DNA of 23,602 nt from CAYWTX01 sp964461295 (GCA_964461295.1 CAYWTX010000111.1:1-23602), one strand, 5' to 3'. Counted from the stretch's first letter, positions 15,347 through 23,602 are shown. Numbers and translations: made by a program. Notes: a model not told the origin generated them from the letters alone.

Positions 15347-16024
15347 CTACTGCGAGTGTCGCTCGCCGAAGGCGCCGCCGTGCCGGACGATCTCGCCTGT
15401 GCGAAGGAAGATGAGGTCCTCGGCGATGTTGGTGCACAGGTCGCCCATCCGCTCCATCGTCTTGGCCAGCGTGATGAGGTTCCACGTCGGCTCGAAGTCC
15501 GGCGACTGGCCCGGCTTGGCGCTCAGTGCCGTCTGGACGAGTTGCCTGTACGTCATGTCCACCCGCTTGTCGAACTCGATGACCCCGCGTGCGCCGTCGA
15601 GGTCCGTCGTGTTCAGGATTCTCGCCGTTCGCCCCACGATGTCCAGCACGTCACGCTTCAAGGCCCCTAACTCGGCGTGCTGCCGCAGGTCCAGCCCCGC
15701 GGCCACGACGTGCTTCACCCGCCGCCCGATGGCCGTCGCCAGATCGGCGATCCGCTCCAGGTCGTTGTTGACCTTGATGATCGTGCAGACCCGCCGCAGG
15801 TCGACGGCGGCCGGCTGATACAGCGCCAGCAGGCGGATGCACTCCTGTTCGATTTCGACCTCCTCGCGGTCGATGACGGAGTCGCGTTCGTTGACCGCCT
15901 GGCCCGCGGCGATGTCGCCTTCCTCCACGGCCTCCAGCGCGTCGATGACGGCCTGCTCGACGCGCATCGACATGTGGTCCAGGCGAAGGGTCAGTTTGTC
16001 CAGTCGGTTCTCCAGTTCCGTCAT
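15347..16024 (-). CDS. phoU: Phosphate transport regulator PhoU
   Basis: 225 residues, the normal PhoU length: two three-helix bundles. Each half carries the E(R)xxD metal-cluster motif: ERIAD (90-94) and ERMGD (191-195). The protein is cytoplasmic and couples Pst transporter state to the PhoR kinase, repressing the Pho response when phosphate is plentiful. The start is 9 nt after the pstB stop, with AGGA upstream, so it is the last gene of the pstSCAB-phoU operon. All family hallmarks are present and nothing is missing. Confidence 0.95.
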   Translation of the reverse strand: MTELENRLDKLTLRLDHMSMRVEQAVIDALEAVEEGDIAAGQAVNERDSVIDREEVEIEQECIRLLALYQPAAVDLRRVCTIIKVNNDLERIADLATAIGRRVKHVVAAGLDLRQHAELGALKRDVLDIVGRTARILNTTDLDGARGVIEFDKRVDMTYRQLVQTALSAKPGQSPDFEPTWNLITLAKTMERMGDLCTNIAEDLIFLRTGEIVRHGGAFGERHSQ

Positions 16025-16033
16025 ACGAGGGTC

Positions 16034-16900
16034 CTATCCAAACCGTCCGGTGACGTAGTCTTCGGTCTGCTTGCGCGCCGGACGCGTGAAGATATCGCGC
16101 GTGAGCCCGTATTCAATCAGTTCGCCCAGGCAGAAGAACGCGGTGCGGTCGCTCACGCGGGCGGCCTGCTGCATGTTGTGCGTCACGATCACGATCGTGT
16201 ACGTGCTCTTGAGCCGGGCGATCAACTCCTCGATCTTGCCGGTCGCGATTGGGTCCAGCGCCGAGCACGGTTCGTCCATGAGCAGCACCTTCGGCCGCGT
16301 GGCCAAGGCCCGCGCGATGCACAGTCGCTGCTGCTGCCCGCCGGACAAGGCGAGGGCGCTCTTCTTGAGTTCGTCCTTCACCTCGTCCCAGATGGCGGCG
16401 TCGCGCAGGCACCGCTCGACGTGTTCGTCGAGATCGCCACGGCGGACGCCCTGCAGCCGCGGGCCGAACGCGATGTTGTCGTAGATCGACTTGGGGAACG
16501 GGTTGGGCTTCTGGAAGACCATGCCCACCTGCTGGCGCAAGTTGGCGAGGTTGATCCGCTTGTCGTAGACGTTGATGTCGTTGACCTCCAGGCGGCCCTC
16601 GGCGCGGGCGCCGGGCACCAGGTCGTTCATCCGGTTGACGCTCCGCAGCCACGTGCTCTTGCCGCAACCGCTGGGGCCGATTATGGCTGTCACGGAGCGG
16701 GGGAGCACGTCCAGGTTGATGTCCCGTACGCCGACCTTGCGCCCATAGTACAGCGAGAAACCGATGGAGCGGATGACGGCATCCACGGCCGGGGCCTGGC
16801 GGGCCGGCGCGGGAGCGGCCGACCGATCGGAATCGTCCGTGTCAAACACTTCCAACCGTCGGGAGATCGGAAGTTCGGCAACAGCTTCCGCGGTAGTCAT
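16034..16900 (-). CDS. pstB: Phosphate ABC transporter ATP-binding protein PstB
   Basis: 288 residues from ATG 16900, chosen over the ATG at 16939 because AGGAGG sits 5 nt before it. It is the ATPase that drives phosphate import through PstA/PstC. Walker A GPSGCGKST (75-83), Q-loop VFQKPNPFP (Gln130), signature LSGGQQQR (185-192), Walker B VLLMDEP (205-211) and H-loop His241 in THNMQQ are all intact. The first ~40 residues are an extra Ala/Pro-rich, acidic stretch not found in typical 250-260 residue PstB; it is probably disordered. A 46-bp gap separates it from pstA, and phoU follows within 9 nt. Confidence 0.96.
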   Translation of the reverse strand: MTTAEAVAELPISRRLEVFDTDDSDRSAAPAPARQAPAVDAVIRSIGFSLYYGRKVGVRDINLDVLPRSVTAIIGPSGCGKSTWLRSVNRMNDLVPGARAEGRLEVNDINVYDKRINLANLRQQVGMVFQKPNPFPKSIYDNIAFGPRLQGVRRGDLDEHVERCLRDAAIWDEVKDELKKSALALSGGQQQRLCIARALATRPKVLLMDEPCSALDPIATGKIEELIARLKSTYTIVIVTHNMQQAARVSDRTAFFCLGELIEYGLTRDIFTRPARKQTEDYVTGRFG

Positions 16901-16946
16901 ATCCGCCTCCTGCCGTTTTGTCGGCACAGTTTCACCCATGGTCGAG

Positions 16947-18638
16947 CTACTGTCCTCTCAGTTTCCGCGCCACGCGTGAGCGGATGAGGATGGCCGCGAC
17001 GTTCAGCACCAGCACCAGCAGGACCAGCGACATGATCATGCCGTACTGGTTGTGCGGGGCCTTCGGGGCAAGGTCGTCGCCGGTGGCGAAGACGTAGGCG
17101 CTGTAGGGCAGCGCCCGCGTCGGCTCCAACACGCTGTGCGGCACGGCGCCGAAGGCGACCGCCGCGGTGAATAGGATCGGCGCCGTTTCGCCGGCCGCCC
17201 GGCTCATGCTGAGGATCACGCCGGTGAGGATGCCCGGCAGCGCGGCCGGGAGAGTGACCGACACGAACGTGCGGAAGCCGCCGGCGCCCAGGGACAGGGC
17301 CGCCTCCTTGTACGAATGCGGGACGGCCTTGATGGCTTCCTCGCTGGCGCGGATGATGATGGGCAGGACCAGCACGGCGAGCGTCAGGGCGCCGTAGAGG
17401 ATCGTGCGGTTGCCCGGCAGCCTGAGCGACACGCCCAGGCCGGCCAGCACGCTGTTGGCAAGGTCCGGGGCGAAGATCACGAAGAACGCCAGGCCGAACA
17501 GGCCGAACACGATGCTCGGCACGCCGGCCAGCGTGTTGATGCACGTGCGAATGAACCGGATCAACAGGCCTTCTCGCGTGCATTCGACGAGATAGGCAGC
17601 CGTGATGACGCCGACGGGCAGGGCGAGAAGCATCGTCAGCACGGTGAGCAGGAGGGTGCCGAGCAGTTCGGGTCCCACGCCGCCGAACAGGCCGCCAATG
17701 GTGCTGCCGTCGATGAAGTACCGCAGGTACACGGTTTGCCGCGGACGGAGCATGCTCTCGAGGTTGTGCTCGACGAGGGGAAACAGGGCCGCCAGCTCGG
17801 TGCCCGCGAACATATCCGCCCGGGGCGTACGGACCAGTTTGTTGGGCTTGCCCGGTTCCGTCGGCACGTGCTGTTCGTGCCAAAGCAGGCGGTCCAGCAG
17901 GATTTGGGCACGGTCCCAGCGCGTCGCGCCATACCGGAATTGCGCGAGGTCAGCGTCAGCCGGGCGGTCGGGCGGCGGGCCCAGGAGTTCCCACAGGGCC
18001 TGCTTCACATCGAGCAAGTGAGCCGCGTACTTCTGGCGAAGGGCGAGGTTGCCATGCTCCACGTCGCGCTTGTATTCCTCGGCCAGGCCGAAGAGATGTT
18101 CGGCCACCGTGCCCTTGAGCGAATCGCGGTCCTTGTGGTTCAGCACCGCGTCCAGGTGCTCGTTGACGGCATCGGCGGTGGTGGCCGTGAAGGCGCCCTC
18201 TTTGTCATCGGTGCCGAGCAGTTCGTCGCGGACCTTCCTGGCGGCGCGGCGAAGGCGCGTTTCCTCCTCGGGCGTGATCTGGTGCTCGTCGGCGCGATTC
18301 CGGACCTGCTTGGTGAACTCCTGGGCGATGTACTTGGTGCGGTGCTCGTACCACGACGCGTCGATTCCGCGCGCGAACTTGCGGTACAAGTCCCAAACCG
18401 GTTTCTGTGCCGCGTGGGCCTGTTCCATCTCGGCCTTGACGGCCTCGCTCGAACCGTCGGCGAACTCCATCAGCCGCATCCGGCGGTACTCGACCGTGCC
18501 TTTGAAGAACACGGCCTGTCCGCCGCGGTACAGGATCGGGCCGAGGATGATCACGAGAGCGACGGCCATCAGGACAACGGACAGCCCCGCTGCCGTAGTG
18601 AACGCCTTGTCCAGCACACGTCGAAGGAAGTGCCTCAC
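16947..18638 (-). CDS. pstA: Phosphate ABC permease PstA with a large inserted domain
   Basis: 563 residues, about twice the usual 280-300. GTG 18638 is the start, with GAGAGGGGG upstream inside the 3' end of pstC. The first membrane helix is about 13-38. Then, instead of a short loop, residues about 48-300 form a charged, mostly helical segment without hydrophobic spans, before the normal permease resumes at GGVGPELLGTLLLT (319-332) with further membrane helices and the EAA loop EEAIKAVPHSYKEAALSLG (433-451) that contacts PstB. By topology the insert should be periplasmic, near PstS. The frame is open with coding character throughout, so it is not an assembly fusion. The function of the insert is unknown; a role in PstS docking or sensing is speculation. 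Confidence 0.92.
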   Translation of the reverse strand: MRHFLRRVLDKAFTTAAGLSVVLMAVALVIILGPILYRGGQAVFFKGTVEYRRMRLMEFADGSSEAVKAEMEQAHAAQKPVWDLYRKFARGIDASWYEHRTKYIAQEFTKQVRNRADEHQITPEEETRLRRAARKVRDELLGTDDKEGAFTATTADAVNEHLDAVLNHKDRDSLKGTVAEHLFGLAEEYKRDVEHGNLALRQKYAAHLLDVKQALWELLGPPPDRPADADLAQFRYGATRWDRAQILLDRLLWHEQHVPTEPGKPNKLVRTPRADMFAGTELAALFPLVEHNLESMLRPRQTVYLRYFIDGSTIGGLFGGVGPELLGTLLLTVLTMLLALPVGVITAAYLVECTREGLLIRFIRTCINTLAGVPSIVFGLFGLAFFVIFAPDLANSVLAGLGVSLRLPGNRTILYGALTLAVLVLPIIIRASEEAIKAVPHSYKEAALSLGAGGFRTFVSVTLPAALPGILTGVILSMSRAAGETAPILFTAAVAFGAVPHSVLEPTRALPYSAYVFATGDDLAPKAPHNQYGMIMSLVLLVLVLNVAAILIRSRVARKLRGQ

Positions 18639-18640
18639 GT

Positions 18641-19621
18641 TCAACCCCCTCTCCGGTTCTTCTTGGCCTGGGCCAGGAAGTACTCGCTGACGAGGTTGAG
18701 CACCAGCGTGATGGCCAGCAGTTCCAAGCCGACGGCGAACAGGGCGTAGTAGTGCGTGCTGCCGTGCTCGGTCTCGCCCATGTCGCCGGCGATGGTGGCC
18801 GTCAGCGTCCGCACCGAGTCGCTCAGGTCCCACCACGGGCTGGGAATCTGGCTGGCGTTGCCCGCGGCCATCCACACCACCATCGTCTCGCCGATGGCTC
18901 GCATGATGCCGAGGATGATGGCGGCGATGATGCCGCTGTGGGCGGCCGGGAGGACGACCTTAACGATGGCTTCGGCCCGCGTGGCGCCAAGGGAGTAGGC
19001 GCCTTCGCGGAGGTCCCGGCCGATGGCGGTCATCGCGTCCTCGGAGATGCTGACGATGGTGGGAATGGCCATGATGGCCAACAGGATCGTGGCGTTGAGG
19101 GCGTTGGCGCCGGTGGGGAAGCCGAAGTTACGCTGCATCCATGGCGCCAGCACGAGGATCGCGAAAAAACCATACGCTACGGACGGTATCGCCGCGAGGA
19201 TTTCAATGATCGGCTTGACGATCTGCCGCACCTTGAAGGAGCAGATATCGCTGAGGAACACGGCCGCCAGCAGGCCGATAGGCACGGCGATGAAGATGGC
19301 CGCGAGCGTGACGTACAGGGAGCCGACGAGCAGGCTGAGGCCGCCAAACACCGGGGGCGTGGACTTGGGGTGCCAACCGATCTCCGTCAGGAGCTGCCAT
19401 GCGTGTCCCGTGCCGAAGAAGGGCCAGGCCTCCTTCATGATGAACACCAGGATCAGCAGGACGGCCAGGACCGAACTGCAGGTGACCGCCAGCAGGAACA
19501 GCCTGCCGAGAATGCCGCCGACGTATCCCCGCATGTCCTGGCCGGGCGTCAGCAGCAGCGGCCGATCGAACTCGACCGCTGCTGCTTTCCCGGCAGCATG
19601 AATGAAAGCCGAATCCTGCAC
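18641..19621 (-). CDS. pstC: Phosphate ABC permease PstC
   Basis: 326 residues with a ~37-residue cytoplasmic tail, then six predicted membrane helices starting at about residue 39. The EAA loop (EDAMTAIGRDLREGAYSLGA) that receives PstB is clear, as are SVAYGFFAI and GIMRAIGETM. It starts at GTG 19621, with GAGG upstream and 12 nt after the pstS stop. It pairs with PstA to form the inner-membrane channel. The length is ordinary, unlike PstA, so the enlargement is specific to one half of the heterodimer. The 3' end nearly touches the pstA start. Confidence 0.95.
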   Translation of the reverse strand: MQDSAFIHAAGKAAAVEFDRPLLLTPGQDMRGYVGGILGRLFLLAVTCSSVLAVLLILVFIMKEAWPFFGTGHAWQLLTEIGWHPKSTPPVFGGLSLLVGSLYVTLAAIFIAVPIGLLAAVFLSDICSFKVRQIVKPIIEILAAIPSVAYGFFAILVLAPWMQRNFGFPTGANALNATILLAIMAIPTIVSISEDAMTAIGRDLREGAYSLGATRAEAIVKVVLPAAHSGIIAAIILGIMRAIGETMVVWMAAGNASQIPSPWWDLSDSVRTLTATIAGDMGETEHGSTHYYALFAVGLELLAITLVLNLVSEYFLAQAKKNRRGG

Positions 19622-19633
19622 GCAGACGGACCT

Positions 19634-20497
19634 CTAGTAGTTGGTCACCGGCACGAAACCCTTGGCCTCGATGATCTCCTGGCCCTTCTCGGTCAGGTAG
19701 AACGAGGTGAAGGCGTGAAGCAGCGAACCGAGCTTTGGATGGCTATTTGTGAACATGAATAACGGCCGCGAGACCGGATACTGCCCGGTGGCGATCGTCT
19801 TGCGGTTAGGCATGACGTTGTTCACCTTCAGGGCGGCGACCTCTTTGTCGATGAAGCCCAGGCCGACGTAGGCGATGGCGCCGGCCGTCGAGGCGACGCG
19901 GGCCTTTCCGGCGGGGCCGGAATTGACGGTCTCGACGTTGCCGGCGAGTTTCTCCTTCTTCATCACGAGGCTCTCGAAGGTCTCAAAGGTGCCGGAGGAG
20001 CTGTCGCGGCTGATGGGCACGATGGCCGCGTCGGCGCCGCCGAGTTCCTTCCAGTTCTTGATCTTTCCGGTGTAGATATCCTTGATCTGGGCGGTGGTGA
20101 GTGCTTTCACGGGGTTGGTGGGATGCACGATCATGCACACGCCGTCCATCGCGATGGCGTGGGCCACGGGCATGATGCCCTTCTCGACACAGGTCTTGAA
20201 CTCCTCGATCTTCATGAACCGGCTCATGTTGGCGATGTCGCATCGCCCGTCGGCGATGGCGGCCGCCCCGTCGCCGCTGCCGGTCGTGTTGACGGTGATA
20301 TTGATGTCCGGGTTGGTTTTCTTGAACACTTCGGCGAAGGCGTCGGCGATGGGTCCGACGGTGGTCGAGCCTTCCATCACAAGGGTCTTCTTCACGGGCG
20401 GCCCGCCCTCGTCCTTCTTCTCCTGCGCCAGCCCCACCTGCCCGAAGGCAATCCCCAGGCCCGCCGACAACGCCGCGATCAGCATCCTGCGAATCAT
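19634..20497 (-). CDS. pstS: Periplasmic phosphate-binding protein PstS
   Basis: 287 residues. The signal peptide at 1-24 ends AQ|E after MIRRMLIAALSAGLG. Phosphate-binding loops are visible: MEGSTTVGPIA (41-51), TGSGDGAAAIADGRCDIANM (72-91) and SRDSSSGTFETF (163-174). It captures phosphate in the periplasm and delivers it to PstC/PstA. AAAGGAG lies 6 nt before the ATG. It is the first gene of the operon, divergent from phoB, with CGCTAA Pho-box-like repeats 105-135 nt upstream. No lipobox is seen, so it is probably soluble. Confidence 0.96.
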   Translation of the reverse strand: MIRRMLIAALSAGLGIAFGQVGLAQEKKDEGGPPVKKTLVMEGSTTVGPIADAFAEVFKKTNPDINITVNTTGSGDGAAAIADGRCDIANMSRFMKIEEFKTCVEKGIMPVAHAIAMDGVCMIVHPTNPVKALTTAQIKDIYTGKIKNWKELGGADAAIVPISRDSSSGTFETFESLVMKKEKLAGNVETVNSGPAGKARVASTAGAIAYVGLGFIDKEVAALKVNNVMPNRKTIATGQYPVSRPLFMFTNSHPKLGSLLHAFTSFYLTEKGQEIIEAKGFVPVTNY

Positions 20498-20602
20498 CTC
20501 ATTCTCCTTTGCTCTTCAAGTACACGCTCTGGTGCCCCGGGACTGCCCCGTGGGCTGTCGCCCTTACCTTAAGCCGCCCCGAATACGCTGGCGTGAGCGA
20601 TC

Positions 20603-20632
20603 CGCTAACACTGCGCTAAGTCTTCCCGGTAA
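20603..20632 (-). promoter_or_regulatory. Candidate Pho box for pstS
   Basis: CGCTAA at 20603 and 20614 (11 nt apart), then CGGTAA at 20627. In the pstS direction the pair reads TTAGCG-N5-TTAGCG, the same architecture as known Pho/PhoP boxes (two direct hexamers or heptamers one helical turn apart), though the bases differ from the E. coli CTGTCAT unit. Position and repetition support PhoB binding; this is inference. Confidence 0.65.
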
Positions 20633-20648
20633 CATCGTGCCCGCGGCT

Positions 20649-20687
20649 CGCTAACGATCCGTTTCGGAGGCGCTAAGATTGCGCTAT
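20649..20687 (+). promoter_or_regulatory. Candidate Pho box for phoBR
   Basis: CGCTAA at 20649 and 20671 (22 nt apart), then CGCTAT at 20682 (11 nt on). It continues the phase of the pstS set (CGGTAA at 20627 is 22 nt before 20649). The last pair lies 44 nt before the phoB ATG, suggesting autoregulation. No separate -35/-10 pair can be assigned with confidence. Confidence 0.6.
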
Positions 20688-20730
20688 GCTCATCCATCCC
20701 TGTTGTCGCTTCTCGGCGGGGGCGGTTAGA

Positions 20731-21435
20731 ATGCATGCGATGACACGCAAACAAATCCTGCTGATCGAAGACGAGAAGGACATGGCCGAGCTCGTGGCGC
20801 GCAGGCTCACCCGCGAGCACTATGACGTTAACGTGGCCCACGATGGCCGCGACGGGCTTGAGAGGGCTCGGTCGTCTCGACCCGACCTGGTGCTGCTGGA
20901 CATCATGCTGCCGGGCATGTCCGGGACGGAGGTACTGAGAGAGCTTCGCAATGATCCGCGTACGGTCGGCCTGCCGGTGGTGATGATGACGGCCCGCGGC
21001 GAAGACAGCGACGTCGTGGTCGGCCTGCAGCTTGGTGCCGACGATTACGTCACCAAGCCGTTCAGCCTGTCGGTCCTGGTGGCTCGAGTGGCGGCGGCGC
21101 TCCGCCGGGCCGAAGCCCTGCTGTCAGATAGGCGCCTGCTGTCCATCGGCGATGTTGAGATTGACCAGGATCGCCACGTGGTGACCGCGGGCAGCCGATC
21201 CATCGACCTGACGGCCACCGAGTTCCGCCTGCTGGTGGCGATCGTCGCCGCTCGGGGTCGCGTGCTGAACCGCAACCAGTTGATCGACCAGGCGCTGGGG
21301 ATGGACGCGGTGGTGACCGACCGCACGATTGACGTGCACATGACCAGCCTGCGCCGCAAACTGGGCCGGTCGCGAAAGCACATTCGCACGGTTCGCGGCG
21401 TGGGCTACAGCCTGGCGATGGACGCGAATGAGTGA
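20731..21435 (+). CDS. phoB: Phosphate response regulator PhoB (OmpR family)
   Basis: 234 residues from ATG 20731. GGGGGCGG upstream fits this start better than ATG 20686, which overlaps the presumed operator, while ATG 20740 (MTRKQILLIEDE) is also possible. Receiver domain: acidic pocket IEDE (Glu13, Asp14), phosphorylation site Asp57 in LVLLDIMLPGMSG, and Lys109 in TKPF. C-terminal OmpR-type winged helix: LTATEFRLL, then DRTIDVHMTSLRRKLG and VRGVGYSL. When phosphorylated by PhoR it should activate pst, the porin and its own operon. It overlaps phoR by 8 nt. Confidence 0.94.
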   Translation: MHAMTRKQILLIEDEKDMAELVARRLTREHYDVNVAHDGRDGLERARSSRPDLVLLDIMLPGMSGTEVLRELRNDPRTVGLPVVMMTARGEDSDVVVGLQLGADDYVTKPFSLSVLVARVAAALRRAEALLSDRRLLSIGDVEIDQDRHVVTAGSRSIDLTATEFRLLVAIVAARGRVLNRNQLIDQALGMDAVVTDRTIDVHMTSLRRKLGRSRKHIRTVRGVGYSLAMDANE

Positions 21436-23227
21436 CGCCAAAGGCCTCAGCTTCTTCACGAAACTGTTCCTGGGCAACCTTCTGCTCGTGGGACTGATTG
21501 TGGCTGTCGGCGGACTGGTCTCCTACCGCCGCATCGACGCCAATTACCAGCGCGAACTCGAGCACCACCAGCGGCAGGTCCTCGCCCTGTTCCGCGAACA
21601 GGTGGAGCAGTCCTGGCCGCAATTCGCCGGCCGGGCGGACTTGGCAGATTCTCTCTGCAAGCGCGTGTTGGCACATTCGGCGATGCGGCTGACGATCATC
21701 GCCGGCGACGGGCGCGTGCTGGGCGACAGCGAGGGCGATCCCAACGCCATGAAGAACCACAACACGCCGGACCGGCCGGAGGTGCAGGCGGCGCTGGCGG
21801 GCGGGAGCGGCCGCGACTTGCGCCGCAGCGACACGCTGAAGGAGGACTTCCGCTACCTGGCCGAGCCGGTGCGGCAGAACGGGACGGTGGCGGGCGTGGC
21901 GCGCGTGGCGCTGCCCGTGCGGGCCATCCTGCAGGACCAGGCGTTCCTGCGCGACGCGCTGTTGCTGGCATCGGCCGCCGCCGTGATCGGGGCGGTCGCG
22001 CTGGCGCTGCTGCTGAGTTGGGTGTGGTACGCGCCGCTGCGGCAGATCACCCTGACGGCCAGGGCACTGGCGAGCGGGGACTTGTCCCACCGGTCGGCCA
22101 CGGCATCCAGCTCTCGCGAACTGGTGCAGCTCGGCGCCGCTCTCAACGAGATGCGCGACAGCCTTGCCGCCAGGATGGAACAGGTGGCCGTCCAGCGTGA
22201 GAACCTGCACACCGTGATCGACAGCCTGGGCGAGGCCGTGATCGCCTTGGACCGCGTTGGGAGGATCGCCCTCATCAACCGGGCGGGCGTTGAACTGCTT
22301 GCGGCCGAGGACGCGGAGGCGGTCGGGAAGCACATCCAGGAAGTCGTGCGAATCCCAGAGGTGGTGGATGTGGTCAACGAGGTCGCCGAGCGGCGTGCGC
22401 CGGCGGCGCGGCAGGTGACGACGGACCTTCGCGGGCGGCGGCGGACGCTCGAGGTGCATGCCGCTCCCTTGACGCCCCGAGGCGCCGACGATCCCGATCT
22501 GCTGCTGGTCGTGCGCGACATCAGCGACCTGGTGCACATGGCTCAGGTCAAGGCGGAATTCGTCGCCAACGCCTCCCACGAGCTTCGCACGCCGCTGGCG
22601 ACCATCCGGGCGGCGGTGGATTCCCTGGAGGGCCTGGGAGCCGAGGACGCCGAGGAACTCTCGCGACTGCGGGACATCCTGAACCGCCACACCGCGCGGC
22701 TGGAGGATATGACGCGGGACCTGCTGAACCTGCACGCCCTGGAAAGCGGCGGGCCGCAGCTACGCATAGAGACCGTCACGCCTGGCGCCCTGGCCCGGTG
22801 GATTCGGGAAAGTTTCGCCGAAGCGGCCGCCGGGAAGGACCTGGCCCTGTCGGCTGAGAGCAACGAACCCAACTACGGGTTCACATCCGACGCCGGGCTG
22901 TTGCGGCTGATCCTGCAGAACCTGGTGGACAACGCGATCAAGTTCACGGCGGCTGGGCACGTGCGGTGCCGCATCGACCGCGACGGGAAGCGCGTGGTGC
23001 TATCCGTTCGCGACACGGGGTGCGGCATCGCGCCGGAGATCCAGGACCGCGTGTTCGAGCGGTTCTTCCAGGCGGATGCGTCGCGCAGCGGCGAGCCGAA
23101 GGTCCGCGGCACGGGGCTTGGGCTGGCGATCGTCAAGCATGCGGCCGAGCGGTTGGGTGCGGACGTGCACCTGGAGAGCCAGGCGGGCAAGGGGACGACG
23201 ATCACCATATCCATCCCCGCGCGATGA
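21428..23227 (+). CDS. phoR: Phosphate sensor histidine kinase PhoR
   Basis: 599 residues. Membrane helix 1 at about 11-33, a periplasmic part of ~140 residues, helix 2 at about 177-199, HAMP to about 250, a PAS domain at about 255-370 (VIDSLGEAVIALD onward), then the kinase: H-box ASHELRTPLATI with His384, N-box NLVDNAIKFT, G1 DTGCGI and G2 GTGLGLAI. A substantial extracytoplasmic domain plus HAMP and PAS matches the longer PhoR type found outside enterobacteria. It begins 8 nt before the end of phoB, so the two are translationally coupled. Next to pst and phoU, the signal is almost certainly phosphate status, relayed through PhoU. Confidence 0.93.
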   Translation: MSDAKGLSFFTKLFLGNLLLVGLIVAVGGLVSYRRIDANYQRELEHHQRQVLALFREQVEQSWPQFAGRADLADSLCKRVLAHSAMRLTIIAGDGRVLGDSEGDPNAMKNHNTPDRPEVQAALAGGSGRDLRRSDTLKEDFRYLAEPVRQNGTVAGVARVALPVRAILQDQAFLRDALLLASAAAVIGAVALALLLSWVWYAPLRQITLTARALASGDLSHRSATASSSRELVQLGAALNEMRDSLAARMEQVAVQRENLHTVIDSLGEAVIALDRVGRIALINRAGVELLAAEDAEAVGKHIQEVVRIPEVVDVVNEVAERRAPAARQVTTDLRGRRRTLEVHAAPLTPRGADDPDLLLVVRDISDLVHMAQVKAEFVANASHELRTPLATIRAAVDSLEGLGAEDAEELSRLRDILNRHTARLEDMTRDLLNLHALESGGPQLRIETVTPGALARWIRESFAEAAAGKDLALSAESNEPNYGFTSDAGLLRLILQNLVDNAIKFTAAGHVRCRIDRDGKRVVLSVRDTGCGIAPEIQDRVFERFFQADASRSGEPKVRGTGLGLAIVKHAAERLGADVHLESQAGKGTTITISIPAR

Positions 23228-23257
23228 GGCACAATCGCGGGGGGATGCAACTTCGCG

Positions 23258-23283
23258 CATTTCGCCGGTTTCACCGGCAAATG
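23258..23283 (+). terminator. Hairpin after phoR
   Basis: CATTTcGCCGGT / ACCGGCAAATG: an 11-bp stem with one bulged C and a 3-nt TTC loop, 31 bp after the phoR stop. It is very stable but has no T-run after it. It is a likely transcript end or 3' protective structure for phoBR. Confidence 0.5.
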
Positions 23284-23460
23284 CCCACATTCCACCGCAA
23301 CCGCATTTGGCGCGAAGGCGCACTGTAGTTGACATTCCGGGCAACGACGTTTCCCGCCCACTCCCGACCAGCCGAGATGAGTATCGCGCCCGACAAGCCA
23401 TACGGAGATGTGCAGAGCCGCGTAGAGACAATCCTGTGGTGCCGCCGTCGGCCAGTGCGA

Positions 23461-23523
23461 TAACCCCCCACCCCCTCCCGACCGCCCGGTCCCGGCCCGC
23501 GAAATCAAGTTTCCTATCACTAA
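23461..23523. repeat. 63-bp dispersed repeat, copy B
   Basis: It begins TAACCCCCCACCCCC and ends CCTATCACTAA; 55 of 63 positions match copy A at 13703-13765 in the same orientation. The C-rich first half is best conserved. Both copies lie downstream of plus-strand genes. Confidence 0.8.
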
Positions 23524-23602
23524 CCTTTTATACCGCCCACTTTGCGGGGTGGGGGGGGTGGGGGCCCGGGGCCCCGCCGCGGGTATGAGGTAAATAAAAA
23601 AA

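Larger units (their letters stand above)
23228..23602. other. Non-coding 3' flank of phoR to the end of the window
   Basis: There is no gene I can support. It contains a hairpin (23258-23283), repeat copy B (23461-23523) and a terminal G/C-tract palindrome with poly-A. The frames open on either strand are low-complexity. Confidence 0.5.

Overview
GC-rich bacterial DNA with an outer-membrane porin (signal peptide, C-terminal Phe) and a complete Pst phosphate transport system, so a diderm bacterium. Sugar-catabolic operons that mix glycosidases, xylose-isomerase-like TIM barrels and several HemE-like (URO-D family) proteins, plus a PFL-like glycyl radical enzyme, are typical of the PVC group. 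A planctomycete (Phycisphaerae-like) or close relative is my best guess; this is inference from gene content, not from a marker gene. The last bases (G/C-tract palindrome, then poly-A) look like a contig end.

Layout. (1) 1-1579: the first codons of a leftward gene, an empty stretch, then a broken type I-G (formerly I-U) cas3 helicase, frameshifted and cut off before its C-terminal half; no other cas gene or CRISPR array is visible. (2) 1592-9845: a rightward carbohydrate-catabolism cluster: sugar isomerase/epimerase, exported GH127-like glycosidase, a 67-bp palindrome, HemE-like protein 1, GH36 alpha-galactosidase, HemE-like protein 2 with a His-X-Cys...Cys motif, and an SDR dehydrogenase. 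Most junctions are 4-nt ATGA overlaps. (3) 9846-10958: a scar region with a phage tape-measure fragment on the minus strand, then an element with perfect 24-bp inverted repeats and tandem CTAGTTGTCCT-like units. (4) 10959-13220: an intact glycyl radical enzyme of unknown substrate, with no activase in view. (5) 13281-13705: an SGNH hydrolase remnant that ends exactly at a 63-bp dispersed repeat. (6) 13839-20497, minus strand: porin and phoU-pstB-pstA-pstC-pstS. (7) 20731-23227, plus strand: phoB-phoR, divergent from pstS.

How it works together. Regions 6 and 7 form one phosphate-starvation module: the porin admits anions, PstS binds phosphate, PstCAB import it, and PhoU/PhoR/PhoB sense and regulate. 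The pstS-phoB intergenic region and the porin upstream region share CGCTAA direct repeats (11-nt spacing in places), which I read as this lineage's Pho box. PstA carries an insertion of about 250 residues after its first membrane helix. Region 2 probably releases arabinose- and galactose-type sugars and processes them further; the substrate of the HemE-like proteins and of the glycyl radical enzyme cannot be read from sequence alone. The most unusual items are the glycyl radical enzyme, the enlarged PstA, the CGCTAA Pho boxes and the several recombination scars.
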